Shown here: piece after piece, positions 24,173 through 32,869 of the stretch
How positions within the stretch are numbered: the stretch's first letter is position 1
Layout of the letters: every line of letters begins with the position of its first letter
Origin: an uncultured Desulfovibrio sp.
Lineage (GTDB): Bacteria > Desulfobacterota > Desulfovibrionia > Desulfovibrionales > Desulfovibrionaceae
Assembly (NCBI GenBank): GCA_913063155.1
Contig: CAJXYU010000001.1
Location: forward strand, 124,001 to 188,000
Length of the DNA stretch: 64,000 nucleotides
Reading direction: 5' to 3'
Program-made: the position numbers and the translations under genes
Notes under the pieces: model-generated
Database searches by the model: none
What the model saw: only the letters and a program-made list of their open reading frames with translations
Told to the model about the DNA's origin: nothing

Positions 24173-24718
24173 TCAGCCGTTGTAACCGGCCGCCACCAGA
24201 ACGGCTTTTATGAACCGGTCCTTGTCCTTGATGTGCCCTGCCTTGCTGAACACGGACTCCAGGCGGCCGTCCTCATGCTTCCTGACCAAAAAAAAGTAGG
24301 GGGTTCCCATCCCGCCCACGGCCCTGTAAGCCACGTAGTTCTGGTCCGTAAATATGGGCATGGGCACAGAATATTTGTTGCGGAAGAAATCCACTTCGAA
24401 CTGGGAGTTGCCCGCCGCGATGACGACCATCTTGACGCGGCTGGAATAACCCCGGTTGTCCAGGTACTGGTAGACCTCGTTCACTGTGGGCGCATCTAGC
24501 TGACAGTGGGAGCAATACATGTTCATGATTTCGATGAGGATATATCCGGTGCGGATGTCGGACAACGACGGGGGATCGTCGTCCACGCCCAGATATTCCC
24601 TCTGGAAGGCCGGCAGCCAGCCTTCCAGGACAAGGTCGGGAAACGGCTCTCCGGCCCGGGCCTCGGCCACGGAAAGTACGATCAGCAACAGGACGATGAC
24701 AGGCGCAATTCGATGCAT
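24173..24718 (-). CDS. Periplasmic TlpA-like thiol-disulfide protein
   Basis: A 181-residue protein with a signal peptide (APVIVLLLIVLSVAEARA) and a thioredoxin fold whose active site is MNMYCSHCQLDAP (CSHC). The cis-Pro loop is GGMGTPYFF. It is predicted to exchange disulfides in the periplasm. It lies upstream of and probably cotranscribed with the peroxiredoxin-like gene. The partner that reduces it is not in the window. Confidence 0.85.
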   Translation of the reverse strand: MHRIAPVIVLLLIVLSVAEARAGEPFPDLVLEGWLPAFQREYLGVDDDPPSLSDIRTGYILIEIMNMYCSHCQLDAPTVNEVYQYLDNRGYSSRVKMVVIAAGNSQFEVDFFRNKYSVPMPIFTDQNYVAYRAVGGMGTPYFFLVRKHEDGRLESVFSKAGHIKDKDRFIKAVLVAAGYNG

Positions 24719-24796
24719 GAGACTCTCCCCTTCCTGAAACCTTACTCCAAAATGACCGCCGGGAGCAAGAATTCCCGGTCCGCGTCCAAAGGGGTC

Positions 24797-25684
24797 TCAA
24801 CAGTACTCCTGCACAAGGCCGCAGAGGCGCTGGGCCAGAAGAGGAAACAGGTCCTGTTCGCGATTGTTGAACCTGAATTCCAGTTCCTTGAGATACAGGG
24901 GAAAACGCCGGCGGGGAATACCGCGGAAACGCTTGAGACGGTTGCGGGCGAACGCCCAGAATTGCGAGTCCATGGCATCGATGCGCGCAGGGGCGGAATA
25001 GTACCGGATGCAGTCGTAGGGCAAAGTGTCATTGCCGCAGAAGAGCATGGCGTCGTATTCCCTGTACCGATCCGTGTAGACCAGATTGCCGGAACGCACC
25101 AGCTTGAGGTGGAAGTTGAGATGGAAATGAAAAACCGTCTCGGCTTGAAGTCCGGGAACCAGATCGATGAACACCCAGCCGTTCTTCTCCAGAATGCCGT
25201 ATACCGGGATGGTGTCCATGGACATATCCTTGGGACCGCCCGTGAGCCGGTTGCCCTTGAGATAGGAGTTCAGCCCGGTCCGGGGCCCCAGAAATTGCGG
25301 AGCGTCCAAAGCGTGGGCCAGGATGGAGAAACGCACAGCCGTGAGCGCCTTGTACACGGTATTGTGGGAAAGCCCGAGCAGCTCGGTCATCCGGCGCACG
25401 GACTTCTCTTCCGCAAAGAGTTTGATCAGGGCCACCCACTCGGAACAGGCCAGCCCTCCGTTGTTCAGCCAACGGCCGCTGAATTCCCGAAAGGTATATT
25501 TGCAGGAGGCGCAACGCATCCGCCTGCCTGAAAGTGAATAAATCTTGCGGTGGCTGCAGCGCGGACACAGGGCTTCACCGTGGGGCCAGCACAGGGAAAG
25601 CAGATAGTCCCGCGACTCGGCTTCAGAGGTCGGCAGCGTCCCCGAAGCAGGGCTGCCGGACCTGACGGGAATTTTCTGCGGCAT
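24797..25684 (-). mobile_element. IS1595-like transposase, stand-alone
   Basis: A 295-residue protein with an N-terminal zinc ribbon (CPRC...CASC), an HTH-like segment (SVRRMTELLGLSHNTVYKAL) and an RNase H-type DDE domain. The first acidic residues lie in MSMDTIPVYG and VYTDRYREYD. The third region reads ARIDAMDSQFWAFARNRL, where active IS1595 members typically have NHINGIExFW, so the usual Asn/His-Asn is altered. KELEFRFNNR matches the family C terminus. The start at 25684 has GGAG 7 nt upstream. I see no terminal inverted repeats or target duplication. It may be a decayed or co-opted transposase. Confidence 0.78.
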
Positions 25685-25880
25685 GACAGGTCTCCAAAGT
25701 ACGGTTGCTTTGAACCATCCCGTTACTGGACGCAAGAACAGGCCGATGGGGACCCGTTTGCGGCCCTGCTTGCCGGCCACAAGGTCCGGTACCTGGGAGG
25801 CCCGTCCACCATGCCGAGGATTGGGTGCTCCCGCAAGGCTGGGAACCCGATTTTATTGACTGGGAACTCTTATCATCCGA

Positions 25881-27098
25881 TCACACAGGACGAAGAGCCC
25901 TCAAAAGGAGCACCCCCACCTCGTCGCCTTTGTTGAACTGAATACCAGGCGCAGTGACGATGAACCCGTCGGTTTCGAGCATGGCCTGCATGGAGGGCAT
26001 GTCCCTGCCGATAAGAGGGGTGGCCGTAAGGCGCGTGCCCCGCAGGGCCAGTTTGCAGTGTACCAGCCAGATGAGCCCGGGCTTGACCCCGAAGCCCTCG
26101 GTAAGCTGGGCCGAGACGGCTCCCTCGGATTCCCTCATGCCCCGCATGAACTGCAGTGCGGGCAGCACCAGGACCCGGAAGCAGGTCAGCACGGCAGGCG
26201 GCGGACCGGGCAGCCCGAAAAAGAGACGGTCGTCCTTTCCGGCCAGAAAGGCGTGGTGGCCGGGGCGCATATCCACTCCGTCGAAGAGCATGGTGTACCC
26301 GGCTTCCCTGGCCGCAATGCGGGCCAGGTCCTTTTCGCTGTCGCCAGTGCCTCCGGTGGTGATGGTGAGCCGGGCATCGCTGTGTTCGATTTCGTGCATG
26401 ATCTCCAGCATGGTGTCCGGCACCACGTGGTAAAGCGTATCCCCAGCCCCGTGTTCGCGCAGCAGATCGCGCAGCAGCACCGGATTGTCCGCCGGAAAAC
26501 CGTCGTCCATGAGCACCACGTCCTCGGGGTCGCGCAATTCGTTACCCAGGGCCAGCACCATGCACTCGGGCGGTTTATGGACCTGCACCTCGGGCACGCG
26601 CGAGCGCACGGCCGCGGCGCACATCTCCGGGGTCAGGCTGACGCCTTCGTCGGCAATGAGCGTGTCGGCGGGCAGATCCACGCCGGGGCGGCGCATGAAG
26701 TCCCCGGGCTTGGGGCTGATACCTATGAGCACGCAGCCATCCTTGACCTTGGCGTCCTCGGCCTGGACAACGCAATCCGCGCCCTTGGGAATGGGGCCGC
26801 CGGTCAGGATACGGGCTGCATGGCCTTTTTGCAGCGGAGGCGGATTTTCCGTGTCCGCGTAGAGGGTTTGGACAATGGGCAGGGAGACGGGCTTGAAATA
26901 ACTGGCCCGAGCCGCCACCGAAGCATGAAAGGTGAAGCCGTCACGGGCCGAGCGGGGGAATTCCGGGACATCGAAATCCGCGTGCACCGGGGCCGCGGTA
27001 ACCAATCCGGCAGTGATGGCCGGAGGCAGGGAATGAACCTCGCCCGGCCGGGTGTGCTCACGTATGATTTCCAGGGCCCGGTCCAGGGAAACGCTCAT
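25881..27098 (-). CDS. moeA: Molybdopterin molybdotransferase
   Basis: Inserts molybdate into adenylylated molybdopterin. The 405-residue protein shows PEFPRSARDGF (family SAMDGYA; Met replaced by Arg), RILTGGPIPKGADCVV, LALGNEL, TTGGTGDSEKD (variant of TTGGVSxG) and GLPGPPPAV (variant of GLPGNPVA), then a C-terminal beta domain. The start is ATG 27098 with GGAGG 4 nt before; the track start is an upstream GTG. The variations suggest a divergent MoeA paralogue; tungsten use cannot be excluded. Confidence 0.88.
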   Translation of the reverse strand: MSVSLDRALEIIREHTRPGEVHSLPPAITAGLVTAAPVHADFDVPEFPRSARDGFTFHASVAARASYFKPVSLPIVQTLYADTENPPPLQKGHAARILTGGPIPKGADCVVQAEDAKVKDGCVLIGISPKPGDFMRRPGVDLPADTLIADEGVSLTPEMCAAAVRSRVPEVQVHKPPECMVLALGNELRDPEDVVLMDDGFPADNPVLLRDLLREHGAGDTLYHVVPDTMLEIMHEIEHSDARLTITTGGTGDSEKDLARIAAREAGYTMLFDGVDMRPGHHAFLAGKDDRLFFGLPGPPPAVLTCFRVLVLPALQFMRGMRESEGAVSAQLTEGFGVKPGLIWLVHCKLALRGTRLTATPLIGRDMPSMQAMLETDGFIVTAPGIQFNKGDEVGVLLLRALRPV

Positions 27099-27285
27099 GT
27101 ATCCTCCGTCCACTGCCGACGATCCGGCCGGGGCGTTGTAAATCCGAAATCAGCCATTTTTCGGGGTGTCCTTCCCCGAGGGCATTGACCAGCATGCCCA
27201 CCAGTACCATTTTGGCCGAAATTCCGAAAGCATCTCTCTGTTCCTTTTCCGGATACGTCCGACATGGTATGCATGGCTTCACCGC

Positions 27286-27311
27286 ATCATGCCTTGTGCT
27301 TTCGGCATGAT
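27286..27311. promoter_or_regulatory. Inverted repeat upstream of mobB
   Basis: ATCATGCC and GGCATGAT are perfect inverted 8-mers separated by 10 bp, ending 46 bp before the mobB start. It could be an operator for a dimeric regulator or an mRNA hairpin. No T-run follows. Confidence 0.5.
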
Positions 27312-27357
27312 ATCACAACCTTTCCACGACCCTAAGCCCGTCGCCACAGGAGGAACC

Positions 27358-27867
27358 ATGACAACGCCGCCCATTGTCTGCATTGTGGGAAAAAAACAAT
27401 CCGGAAAAACCACGTTTCTGGAAAAACTGCTCCCCGCGCTCAAAAAACAGGGCGTGCGCGTGGGAACCATCAAGCACGACATGCACGGCTTCAGCATGGA
27501 CCACGAAGGCAAGGACACCTGGCGGCACCGTCAGGCCGGGGCGGATACGGTCTGCATTTCCTCGCCCAATCAGGTGGCCCTGATCAAGACCGTGGACCGG
27601 GAACTGAGTCTGCCCGAACTGGCTGAGATATTCTTCCAGGATCAGGACCTGATGCTCACCGAGGGATACTACAACTCGGATCAGCCGAAAATCGAAATAT
27701 TCCGTCCCGAAGCCCATGCCCAGCCCCTGTGCGAAGCGGACAAGGCCTGGACAAAAAAACTGCTGGCCGTGGTCACGGACGCGGACATCGACCTGGGAGT
27801 ACCGAAATTCGGACTGGATGACGGAGAAGAAGTCGCCAAGCAGCTCAAGGAATGGTTCGGCTTATAG
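27358..27867 (+). CDS. mobB: Molybdopterin-guanine dinucleotide biosynthesis adaptor (MobB)
   Basis: A 169-residue P-loop GTP-binding protein with Walker A GKKQSGKTT, followed by GTIKHDMHGF and DTWRHRQAGAD, all characteristic of MobB. It assists MobA in attaching GMP to molybdopterin. AGGAGG lies 4 nt before ATG 27358; the longer ORF start overlaps the divergent promoter region and was rejected. Its last 6 bases overlap the end of the convergent mobA. Confidence 0.9.
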   Translation: MTTPPIVCIVGKKQSGKTTFLEKLLPALKKQGVRVGTIKHDMHGFSMDHEGKDTWRHRQAGADTVCISSPNQVALIKTVDRELSLPELAEIFFQDQDLMLTEGYYNSDQPKIEIFRPEAHAQPLCEADKAWTKKLLAVVTDADIDLGVPKFGLDDGEEVAKQLKEWFGL

Positions 27868-28452
27868 ACGGCGCCGGGCCGCTTCCAGCTCTTCCGGCGT
27901 GTTCACGTTCAGGAAGGATAATAAATCCGGGTCGCCCTTTCTGAGCTTTTCCCCAGGCACCCGCTTGACCCGCACCTTGTCGAAAAAATTGATGACCTTG
28001 TAGTCCCTTGCCCTGAGCTGGGCCTCGATGTGGGGCAGACAGCGCTTGGAATAAATGGCGCAGAGCGGTTCCATGTAGCCGTCGGCCTTGATCGGAACGA
28101 TCACGTCCACGTCCGGGTCGGCTTCCTGCAAAAGAATCTCCACCAGCCCGCCCTGCAGGAAGGGGGCGTCGCAGGCCGTGACAAAGGTATGCGCCGCCTC
28201 GCATGCGATCAGCCCGGCCTGAATGCCCGTGAGCGAGCTGCGGGCGTCGAAATTGTCCGGTGCGAGCTTCACGCCGTCAAACTCGAACCCTTCCCGCTCG
28301 CGGCATGAGATGATGACTTCGTCGAACAGCGGACGGCAGACCGAAAGCAGGCGGTCGATGATGCGTTGCCCGTCCACTTCCAGAAAGGCCTTGCGGGCCC
28401 GCCCCATACGGGTGCCGAGCCCCCCGGCCAAAATGGTGCATGCGATGTCCAA
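27862..28452 (-). CDS. mobA: Molybdenum cofactor guanylyltransferase
   Basis: Transfers GMP from GTP to molybdopterin. The nucleotide-binding loop is ILAGGLGTRMG, and FVTACDAPFL carries the metal-binding Asp. The TTG at 28452 is preferred: GGAG lies 8 nt upstream and the protein then begins MDIACTILAGG, matching the family's short N terminus, at 196 residues. The track ATG at 28506 adds 18 residues without a ribosome site. It is convergent with mobB. Confidence 0.88.
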   Translation of the reverse strand: MDIACTILAGGLGTRMGRARKAFLEVDGQRIIDRLLSVCRPLFDEVIISCREREGFEFDGVKLAPDNFDARSSLTGIQAGLIACEAAHTFVTACDAPFLQGGLVEILLQEADPDVDVIVPIKADGYMEPLCAIYSKRCLPHIEAQLRARDYKVINFFDKVRVKRVPGEKLRKGDPDLLSFLNVNTPEELEAARRRL

Positions 28453-28573
28453 GAAGTATTCTCCGGTTGAATTTCCTATGGAATGGTTGCTACCATCTAC
28501 GTCCATGTTTCATAGAAAGAGTCAAAAAACAAGACAGGCTCTCCGGCCTGTTTCAGCATCATAAGGAGATCCG

Positions 28574-29248
28574 ATGCAAGCAGTTGCCATTGTCGGCGGC
28601 AATGTGGAAACCCGGGCCGCCCTGTGCGCCCAGGTGGCGGAACGGTTGCAGGAGGACGGACTGCGCTGCGCCCTGGTAAGCGGCGGCGGTGTGGATACCG
28701 GAGGCGGCCCGTTCAACTCCCGGGCCGAGATCAGCGCCTTGGGCGTCAGCGTTTCCTGGCCCGGAGGCAAGAGCCTGGACGACCTGATGCCGCATCTGGA
28801 AGCGGACTTCATTTTCTTTGACGGCGGCGGCGAACCGCGCATGCCCCGCGTTCTGCTGGAAGGATATGCAGAGGACGACCTGACCCTGGGTGCGGCTTCC
28901 TACGGATGCAACGCACCGAACGTGCCGCGCATGGGCGATGTGGATTCCCTGGCCGAACATATCAAGGAACGCGCCTTTTTCCTTCCCGGCCTCAACTGCG
29001 GGGAATGCGGTTTCGACAGCTGCGCTTCTTTGGCTGCCGAAATCGTGGCCGGCAACAGAGGGCAGGACGACTGTACATCCATGCAACCGTCCCTCACAGT
29101 GCGTTCCAACGGCAGCACCATGGCCATGAACGCTTATGTGGAGCGTACGTTCCGGGCGGTGGTCACGGCCATGCTGGAACAGCTCAAGGGCTACAGTCCG
29201 GGCGAAATCGAAATAACCATGGACACCGAGCAGGAAACAGGGGCATGA
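28574..29248 (+). CDS. MobB-like domain / [4Fe-4S] protein linked to molybdenum cofactor genes
   Basis: A 224-residue protein. The N-terminal ~110 residues start like MobB (AVAIVGGNVETRAAL), but the P-loop lacks the GK[ST] residues, so nucleotide binding is doubtful. Residues ~135-170 hold a four-Cys cluster motif, LNCGECGFDSCASLAA...DDC, of the type seen in acetyl-CoA synthase gamma and Rnf-like proteins. The C terminus (MNAYVERTFRAVVTAMLEQL) is helical. AAGGAG lies 5 nt before the ATG. It may hand electrons or metal to molybdenum cofactor assembly; the specific role is unknown. Confidence 0.72.
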   Translation: MQAVAIVGGNVETRAALCAQVAERLQEDGLRCALVSGGGVDTGGGPFNSRAEISALGVSVSWPGGKSLDDLMPHLEADFIFFDGGGEPRMPRVLLEGYAEDDLTLGAASYGCNAPNVPRMGDVDSLAEHIKERAFFLPGLNCGECGFDSCASLAAEIVAGNRGQDDCTSMQPSLTVRSNGSTMAMNAYVERTFRAVVTAMLEQLKGYSPGEIEITMDTEQETGA

Positions 29249-29408
29249 ATTCCAGCGCCCCGCTCTTCGGTTCCGCCGGGCAATCCGGAAGCCGTCCTTT
29301 GCAGACGAGCCCGGCCGATTCGATGATTTCGAGAAGCCTTGTTTGCTGTCCCGCTTCGGTGTAGGTTACAAAACCCGTTAACGCTGTATGGTTTTATTGG
29401 AGTTTTGA

Positions 29409-31526
29409 GTGGCCGGCATTGAACACCCGCATTCCTTTTTCTACCCCGACACTGTGGCTGTGATCGGCGCGTCCGGAACCCCCGGCAAGGTGGGACACAC
29501 CATCGTCTCCAACATGGTTGCCGCTGGCTTCAAAGGCCGTCTGATTCCCGTGAATCCCAAAGGCGGTGAAATCCTCGGCCTGCCCGTGATTTCAGAAGTG
29601 ACCGCCCTGCCCCGCAACCTTGACTTGGCCGTCGTTTCGGTACGCCGCGACCTGGTGCTCCCCACCCTGGAGGCACTGGGCGAACTGCGCTGCAAGTCCT
29701 GCATCGTCATCACCGCCGGGTTCAAGGAAGTCGGCCTGGACGGCTACCATCTGGAAGAACAAATCACCGCGATCTGCGACCGGGCCGGAATGGCCCTGCT
29801 CGGTCCCAACTGCCTGGGCATGATCAACACCCAGGCCGGGGTCAATGCCTCCTTTGCGGCCAGCCGGCCCGGACCGGGCAATATAGCCTTCTTTTCCCAA
29901 TCCGGAGCTCTGTGCGTGGCCATCCTGGACTGGGCTCTGGGCGCGGGAATCGGATTTTCCAAATTCATCAGCCTGGGCAACAAGGCGGTCCTCGACGAAG
30001 CGGACATGCTTCACTACCTGAACAGCGACGAGGACACCAGGGTCATCCTCGGATACCTCGAGAACGTGGAGCACGGAGAAAAATTTCTGCAGCAGGCACG
30101 AATAGTGAGCCGCAACAAACCGGTGATCATGATCAAATCCGGAACCACGGCGGCCGGGGCCAAGGCCGCCTCGTCCCATACCGGAGCGATCGCCGGTTCA
30201 GACCAGGCCTACAGCGCGGCTTTCCACCAGACCGGCGTCATCCGTGTGGGCGACGTGGAGTCGCTCTTCAACCTGGCTCAGGCCTTTTCCGAGCAGCCGC
30301 TGCCCAAGGGGCCGGGGCTGACCATTGTCACCAACTCGGGCGGGCCGGGCATCATCGCCGCGGACACCACCGAGCGCTCCAGACTGAACATGGCCCAGCT
30401 CACCCCGGAAACCGTGCAAAAGCTTCAGGAACTGCTGCCCAGCTACGCGGCTTTCTACAACCCGGTGGACATCACGGCCGACGCCGATCCCATCCGCTAC
30501 CGCAAGGCTTTGGGCATCGTGGCCGAAGACCCCATGGTGCACTCCATCATGGTTCTGCTTACGCCCGCGGGCGCCGCGGACATCGAGGGCACGGCCCAGG
30601 CGGTCATCGATACGGCCCGCAAGTACGGCAAACCCATGTTCGCGGTATTCATGGGTAAAAGGCGTGTGGCCACGGCCCGGAAGATGTTCCGGGATGCGGG
30701 CGTTCCCTGCTACGCCTTTCCCGAACCGGCCGTAAAAAGCATCGAGGCCATGTACGAATACGCCCTGTGGCGCAGGCGTCCCGAGCTGGAATATCCCGAA
30801 CTGGAGCGGGATGTGGAACGCGCCGGGGAGGTCATCGAAACCGCCATCCGGCGCGGCGAAAACGAAATCGTGGAGTTCCAGGCCCAGGAAGTGCTCAAGG
30901 CCTACGGCCTGCCCACGCCGCAGACCAGTCTGGCCCGTTCCAGCAAGGAAGCCGTGGAAATTGCCGAAGACATCGGCTATCCAGTGGCGCTCAAGATCGC
31001 CTCACCCCAGATTTCCCACAAGACCGACGTGAAAGGCGTCAAGGTCAACCTCAGGAATGCCGATGAGGTGGCCCGGAACTTCAAGGACATCACGGCCCGC
31101 GCCCAGCGCATGCGGCCCGACGCCTACATCGCCGGGTGCCTTGTCCAGGAGATGGCTCCTGCGGACTCACGCGAGGTCATCATCGGCTTCAAGCGCGACG
31201 ACCAGTTCGGACCGCTGCTCATGTTCGGACTGGGCGGCATCTACGTGGAGATACTCAAGGACATAGCCTTCCGGCTGGCCCCGCTCTCCAGGGCCGACGC
31301 CAGGGGCATCATCAGTGAAATAAAATCCTACATGCTCCTGAAAGGATTGCAGGGCGACAAGCCCGTGTGTTTCGAAACCTTGGAGCAGATCATCCTGGCC
31401 ATGTCCCGGTTCGCCCAGGACTTCCCCAATGTCCTGGAGGCCGAGTTCAATCCGGTGCTGGTGAATAATGACCGCGCCGTGGTGGCCGATGTGCGGATGA
31501 CGCTGGACCCCAAAACGATGGGGTAA
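29409..31526 (+). CDS. ADP-forming acyl-CoA synthetase (fused alpha-beta, acetate--CoA ligase type)
   Basis: A 705-residue cytoplasmic enzyme converting acyl-CoA, ADP and Pi to acid, ATP and CoA (reversible). It has a CoA-binding domain (VAVIGASGTPGKVG), a ligase domain with the phosphorylated His in ASSHTGAIAGSD, and a C-terminal ATP-grasp domain (KIASPQISHKTDVKGV). It starts at GTG with GGAG 6 nt upstream. It stands alone, 160 bp after the Fe-S protein. The substrate (acetate, propionate, or aryl or branched acids from amino acids) cannot be read from sequence. Confidence 0.88.
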   Translation: MAGIEHPHSFFYPDTVAVIGASGTPGKVGHTIVSNMVAAGFKGRLIPVNPKGGEILGLPVISEVTALPRNLDLAVVSVRRDLVLPTLEALGELRCKSCIVITAGFKEVGLDGYHLEEQITAICDRAGMALLGPNCLGMINTQAGVNASFAASRPGPGNIAFFSQSGALCVAILDWALGAGIGFSKFISLGNKAVLDEADMLHYLNSDEDTRVILGYLENVEHGEKFLQQARIVSRNKPVIMIKSGTTAAGAKAASSHTGAIAGSDQAYSAAFHQTGVIRVGDVESLFNLAQAFSEQPLPKGPGLTIVTNSGGPGIIAADTTERSRLNMAQLTPETVQKLQELLPSYAAFYNPVDITADADPIRYRKALGIVAEDPMVHSIMVLLTPAGAADIEGTAQAVIDTARKYGKPMFAVFMGKRRVATARKMFRDAGVPCYAFPEPAVKSIEAMYEYALWRRRPELEYPELERDVERAGEVIETAIRRGENEIVEFQAQEVLKAYGLPTPQTSLARSSKEAVEIAEDIGYPVALKIASPQISHKTDVKGVKVNLRNADEVARNFKDITARAQRMRPDAYIAGCLVQEMAPADSREVIIGFKRDDQFGPLLMFGLGGIYVEILKDIAFRLAPLSRADARGIISEIKSYMLLKGLQGDKPVCFETLEQIILAMSRFAQDFPNVLEAEFNPVLVNNDRAVVADVRMTLDPKTMG

Positions 31527-31717
31527 AGCCTTTCACGCACGTTGCCCTTCCTTGGAGCAAGCCAGGCGACACGCATGACCGCCCTCCCGAACATCATTGC
31601 CAATAATACGGAAATTACGTAGAGAATTCACACTGTCGCAGTCTGCTCCCCTTCCGGGACAAGACGACGATTTCATATATACTGTGCCCCTTTACCAACA
31701 TGGAGGACATTTCTCCC

Positions 31718-32494
31718 ATGCCCAAGTTCCTTTACGCTTTGATGGCCTGCGCCATGGTTCTTTTCTCCGTTTCCAACAGCCAGGCCCGCAGTTTCGATGA
31801 CATCGTCGCCAGCGGAACGCTGCGCGTCGGCACGACCGGGGACTACAAACCTTTCTCCTTCAACAACGACGGCACGTATGAAGGCTTCGACATCGCCGTG
31901 GCCGAAAGCTTCGCCAACCGCCTGGGACTCAAGCTGGAATTGGTGAAAACCACCTGGCGGACGCTGATGGCTGACCTGCAGGCCGGCAAATACGACATCG
32001 GCATGAGCGGGATTACCCGGACCATCGCCCGCCAGAAGCAGGCCCGCTTCTCTCAGGGCTACGTCATGTTCGGCAAGACCGTCCTGGTGAACAAGGACAA
32101 TGCGTCCCGTTTCAAATCCCTGGTCGATGTCGACAAGAAAGGGATTCGTATCGGTGTGAACCCCGGAGGCACCAACGAAAAGTTCGTCAAGGCGAACATC
32201 AGGAACGCCAAGGTGATCATGTTCGAATCCAACCTGGCGATTCCGGTGGCCGTTGCCGACAAAAAGGTGGACGTGATGATCACCGACAGTGTGGAAGCCC
32301 TGTACTATGCGGCCACCAATGAGAAGCTTGCCGCCCCCCTCGCCGACGCTCCGTTCACCCGCGCCGAACTGGGCTACATCATGCCCGCCGGCGCCGAACG
32401 TCTTCAGGATACGATCAATTTCATGATGGACCAGATGATCCTGAAGGGCGATATGGCGACGCTCAAAAAGCAGTACCTGCACATCGGAGAATAA
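31718..32494 (+). CDS. Periplasmic PheC-like cyclohexadienyl dehydratase or family-3 solute-binding protein
   Basis: A 258-residue exported protein (signal MPKFLYALMACAMVLFSVSNSQA) with a family-3 solute-binding fold. Several stretches match periplasmic cyclohexadienyl dehydratase PheC more closely than ordinary amino-acid receptors: GTLRVGTTGDYKPFSF, NPGGTNEKFVKANI and MITDSVEAL with a Glu where PheC has its catalytic acid. No permease or ATPase is adjacent, which also favours an enzyme. GGAGG is 11 nt before ATG 31718. If active it would convert prephenate or arogenate outside the cytoplasm. Confidence 0.75.
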   Translation: MPKFLYALMACAMVLFSVSNSQARSFDDIVASGTLRVGTTGDYKPFSFNNDGTYEGFDIAVAESFANRLGLKLELVKTTWRTLMADLQAGKYDIGMSGITRTIARQKQARFSQGYVMFGKTVLVNKDNASRFKSLVDVDKKGIRIGVNPGGTNEKFVKANIRNAKVIMFESNLAIPVAVADKKVDVMITDSVEALYYAATNEKLAAPLADAPFTRAELGYIMPAGAERLQDTINFMMDQMILKGDMATLKKQYLHIGE

Positions 32495-32869
32495 AGACGC
32501 CGACACGCCGATCTTACGGCCCGGAATGATGAAGCCCCCGTATGAAAATGCGGGGGCTTTGCAGTTGTTCATCAGAAAAGGAGGAAAATCTTTTCAAGAG
32601 TCTCCCCTCCTCGGCAAATCGATAATCTGCAAACCTTCTCCAGTCATTCCGCAAACATCATCAAAATTTTCAGACTTCATTCCGGTATATTTTCCTGCCG
32701 TCCCTCCAGTTGTCACCACTAATTCAGAAAACGGAGAAATATGTGTTTCAAGAGAAACTTATGCACTTATCCTGCCGTCAGACATATGAACATGCTTACG
32801 GGCATTGCGTATATCCATACGATTCTATATCAAGAGAGCATTAATTCACTACGTCTCTGGAGGGCACCC
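32495..32869. other. Intergenic region with one hairpin and no gene
   Basis: 375 bp with no supported gene. It contains the terminator-like hairpin at 32532-32560. The rest is comparatively AT-rich. The 87-residue ORF in the track lacks a ribosome site and any recognisable domain. A promoter for the downstream binding-protein/kinase pair is expected, but I cannot place it with confidence. Confidence 0.6.
32532..32560 (+). terminator. Terminator after the PheC-like gene
   Basis: AAGCCCCCG and CGGGGGCTT pair perfectly over 9 positions around a 10-nt loop, followed by only a short T-run. It is probably an intrinsic terminator. Confidence 0.75.

Noticed and set aside
25685-25880. Terminal inverted repeats for the IS1595-like element
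   Set aside because: Comparison by eye of the flanks at 24719-24796 and 25685-25880 gave no convincing match.
27058-27282. 74-residue minus-strand ORF overlapping the moeA start
   Set aside because: It starts at GTG without a ribosome site, overlaps moeA and matches no family I know. It reads somewhat protein-like, so a small gene cannot be fully excluded.
27099-27357. Possible molybdenum cofactor riboswitch in the moeA/mobB intergenic region
   Set aside because: I could not recognise the conserved core of that riboswitch; only a simple dyad is visible.
32526-32789. 87-residue ORF before the binding-protein gene
   Set aside because: It begins at the terminator hairpin after the PheC-like gene, lacks a ribosome site and has no recognisable content.
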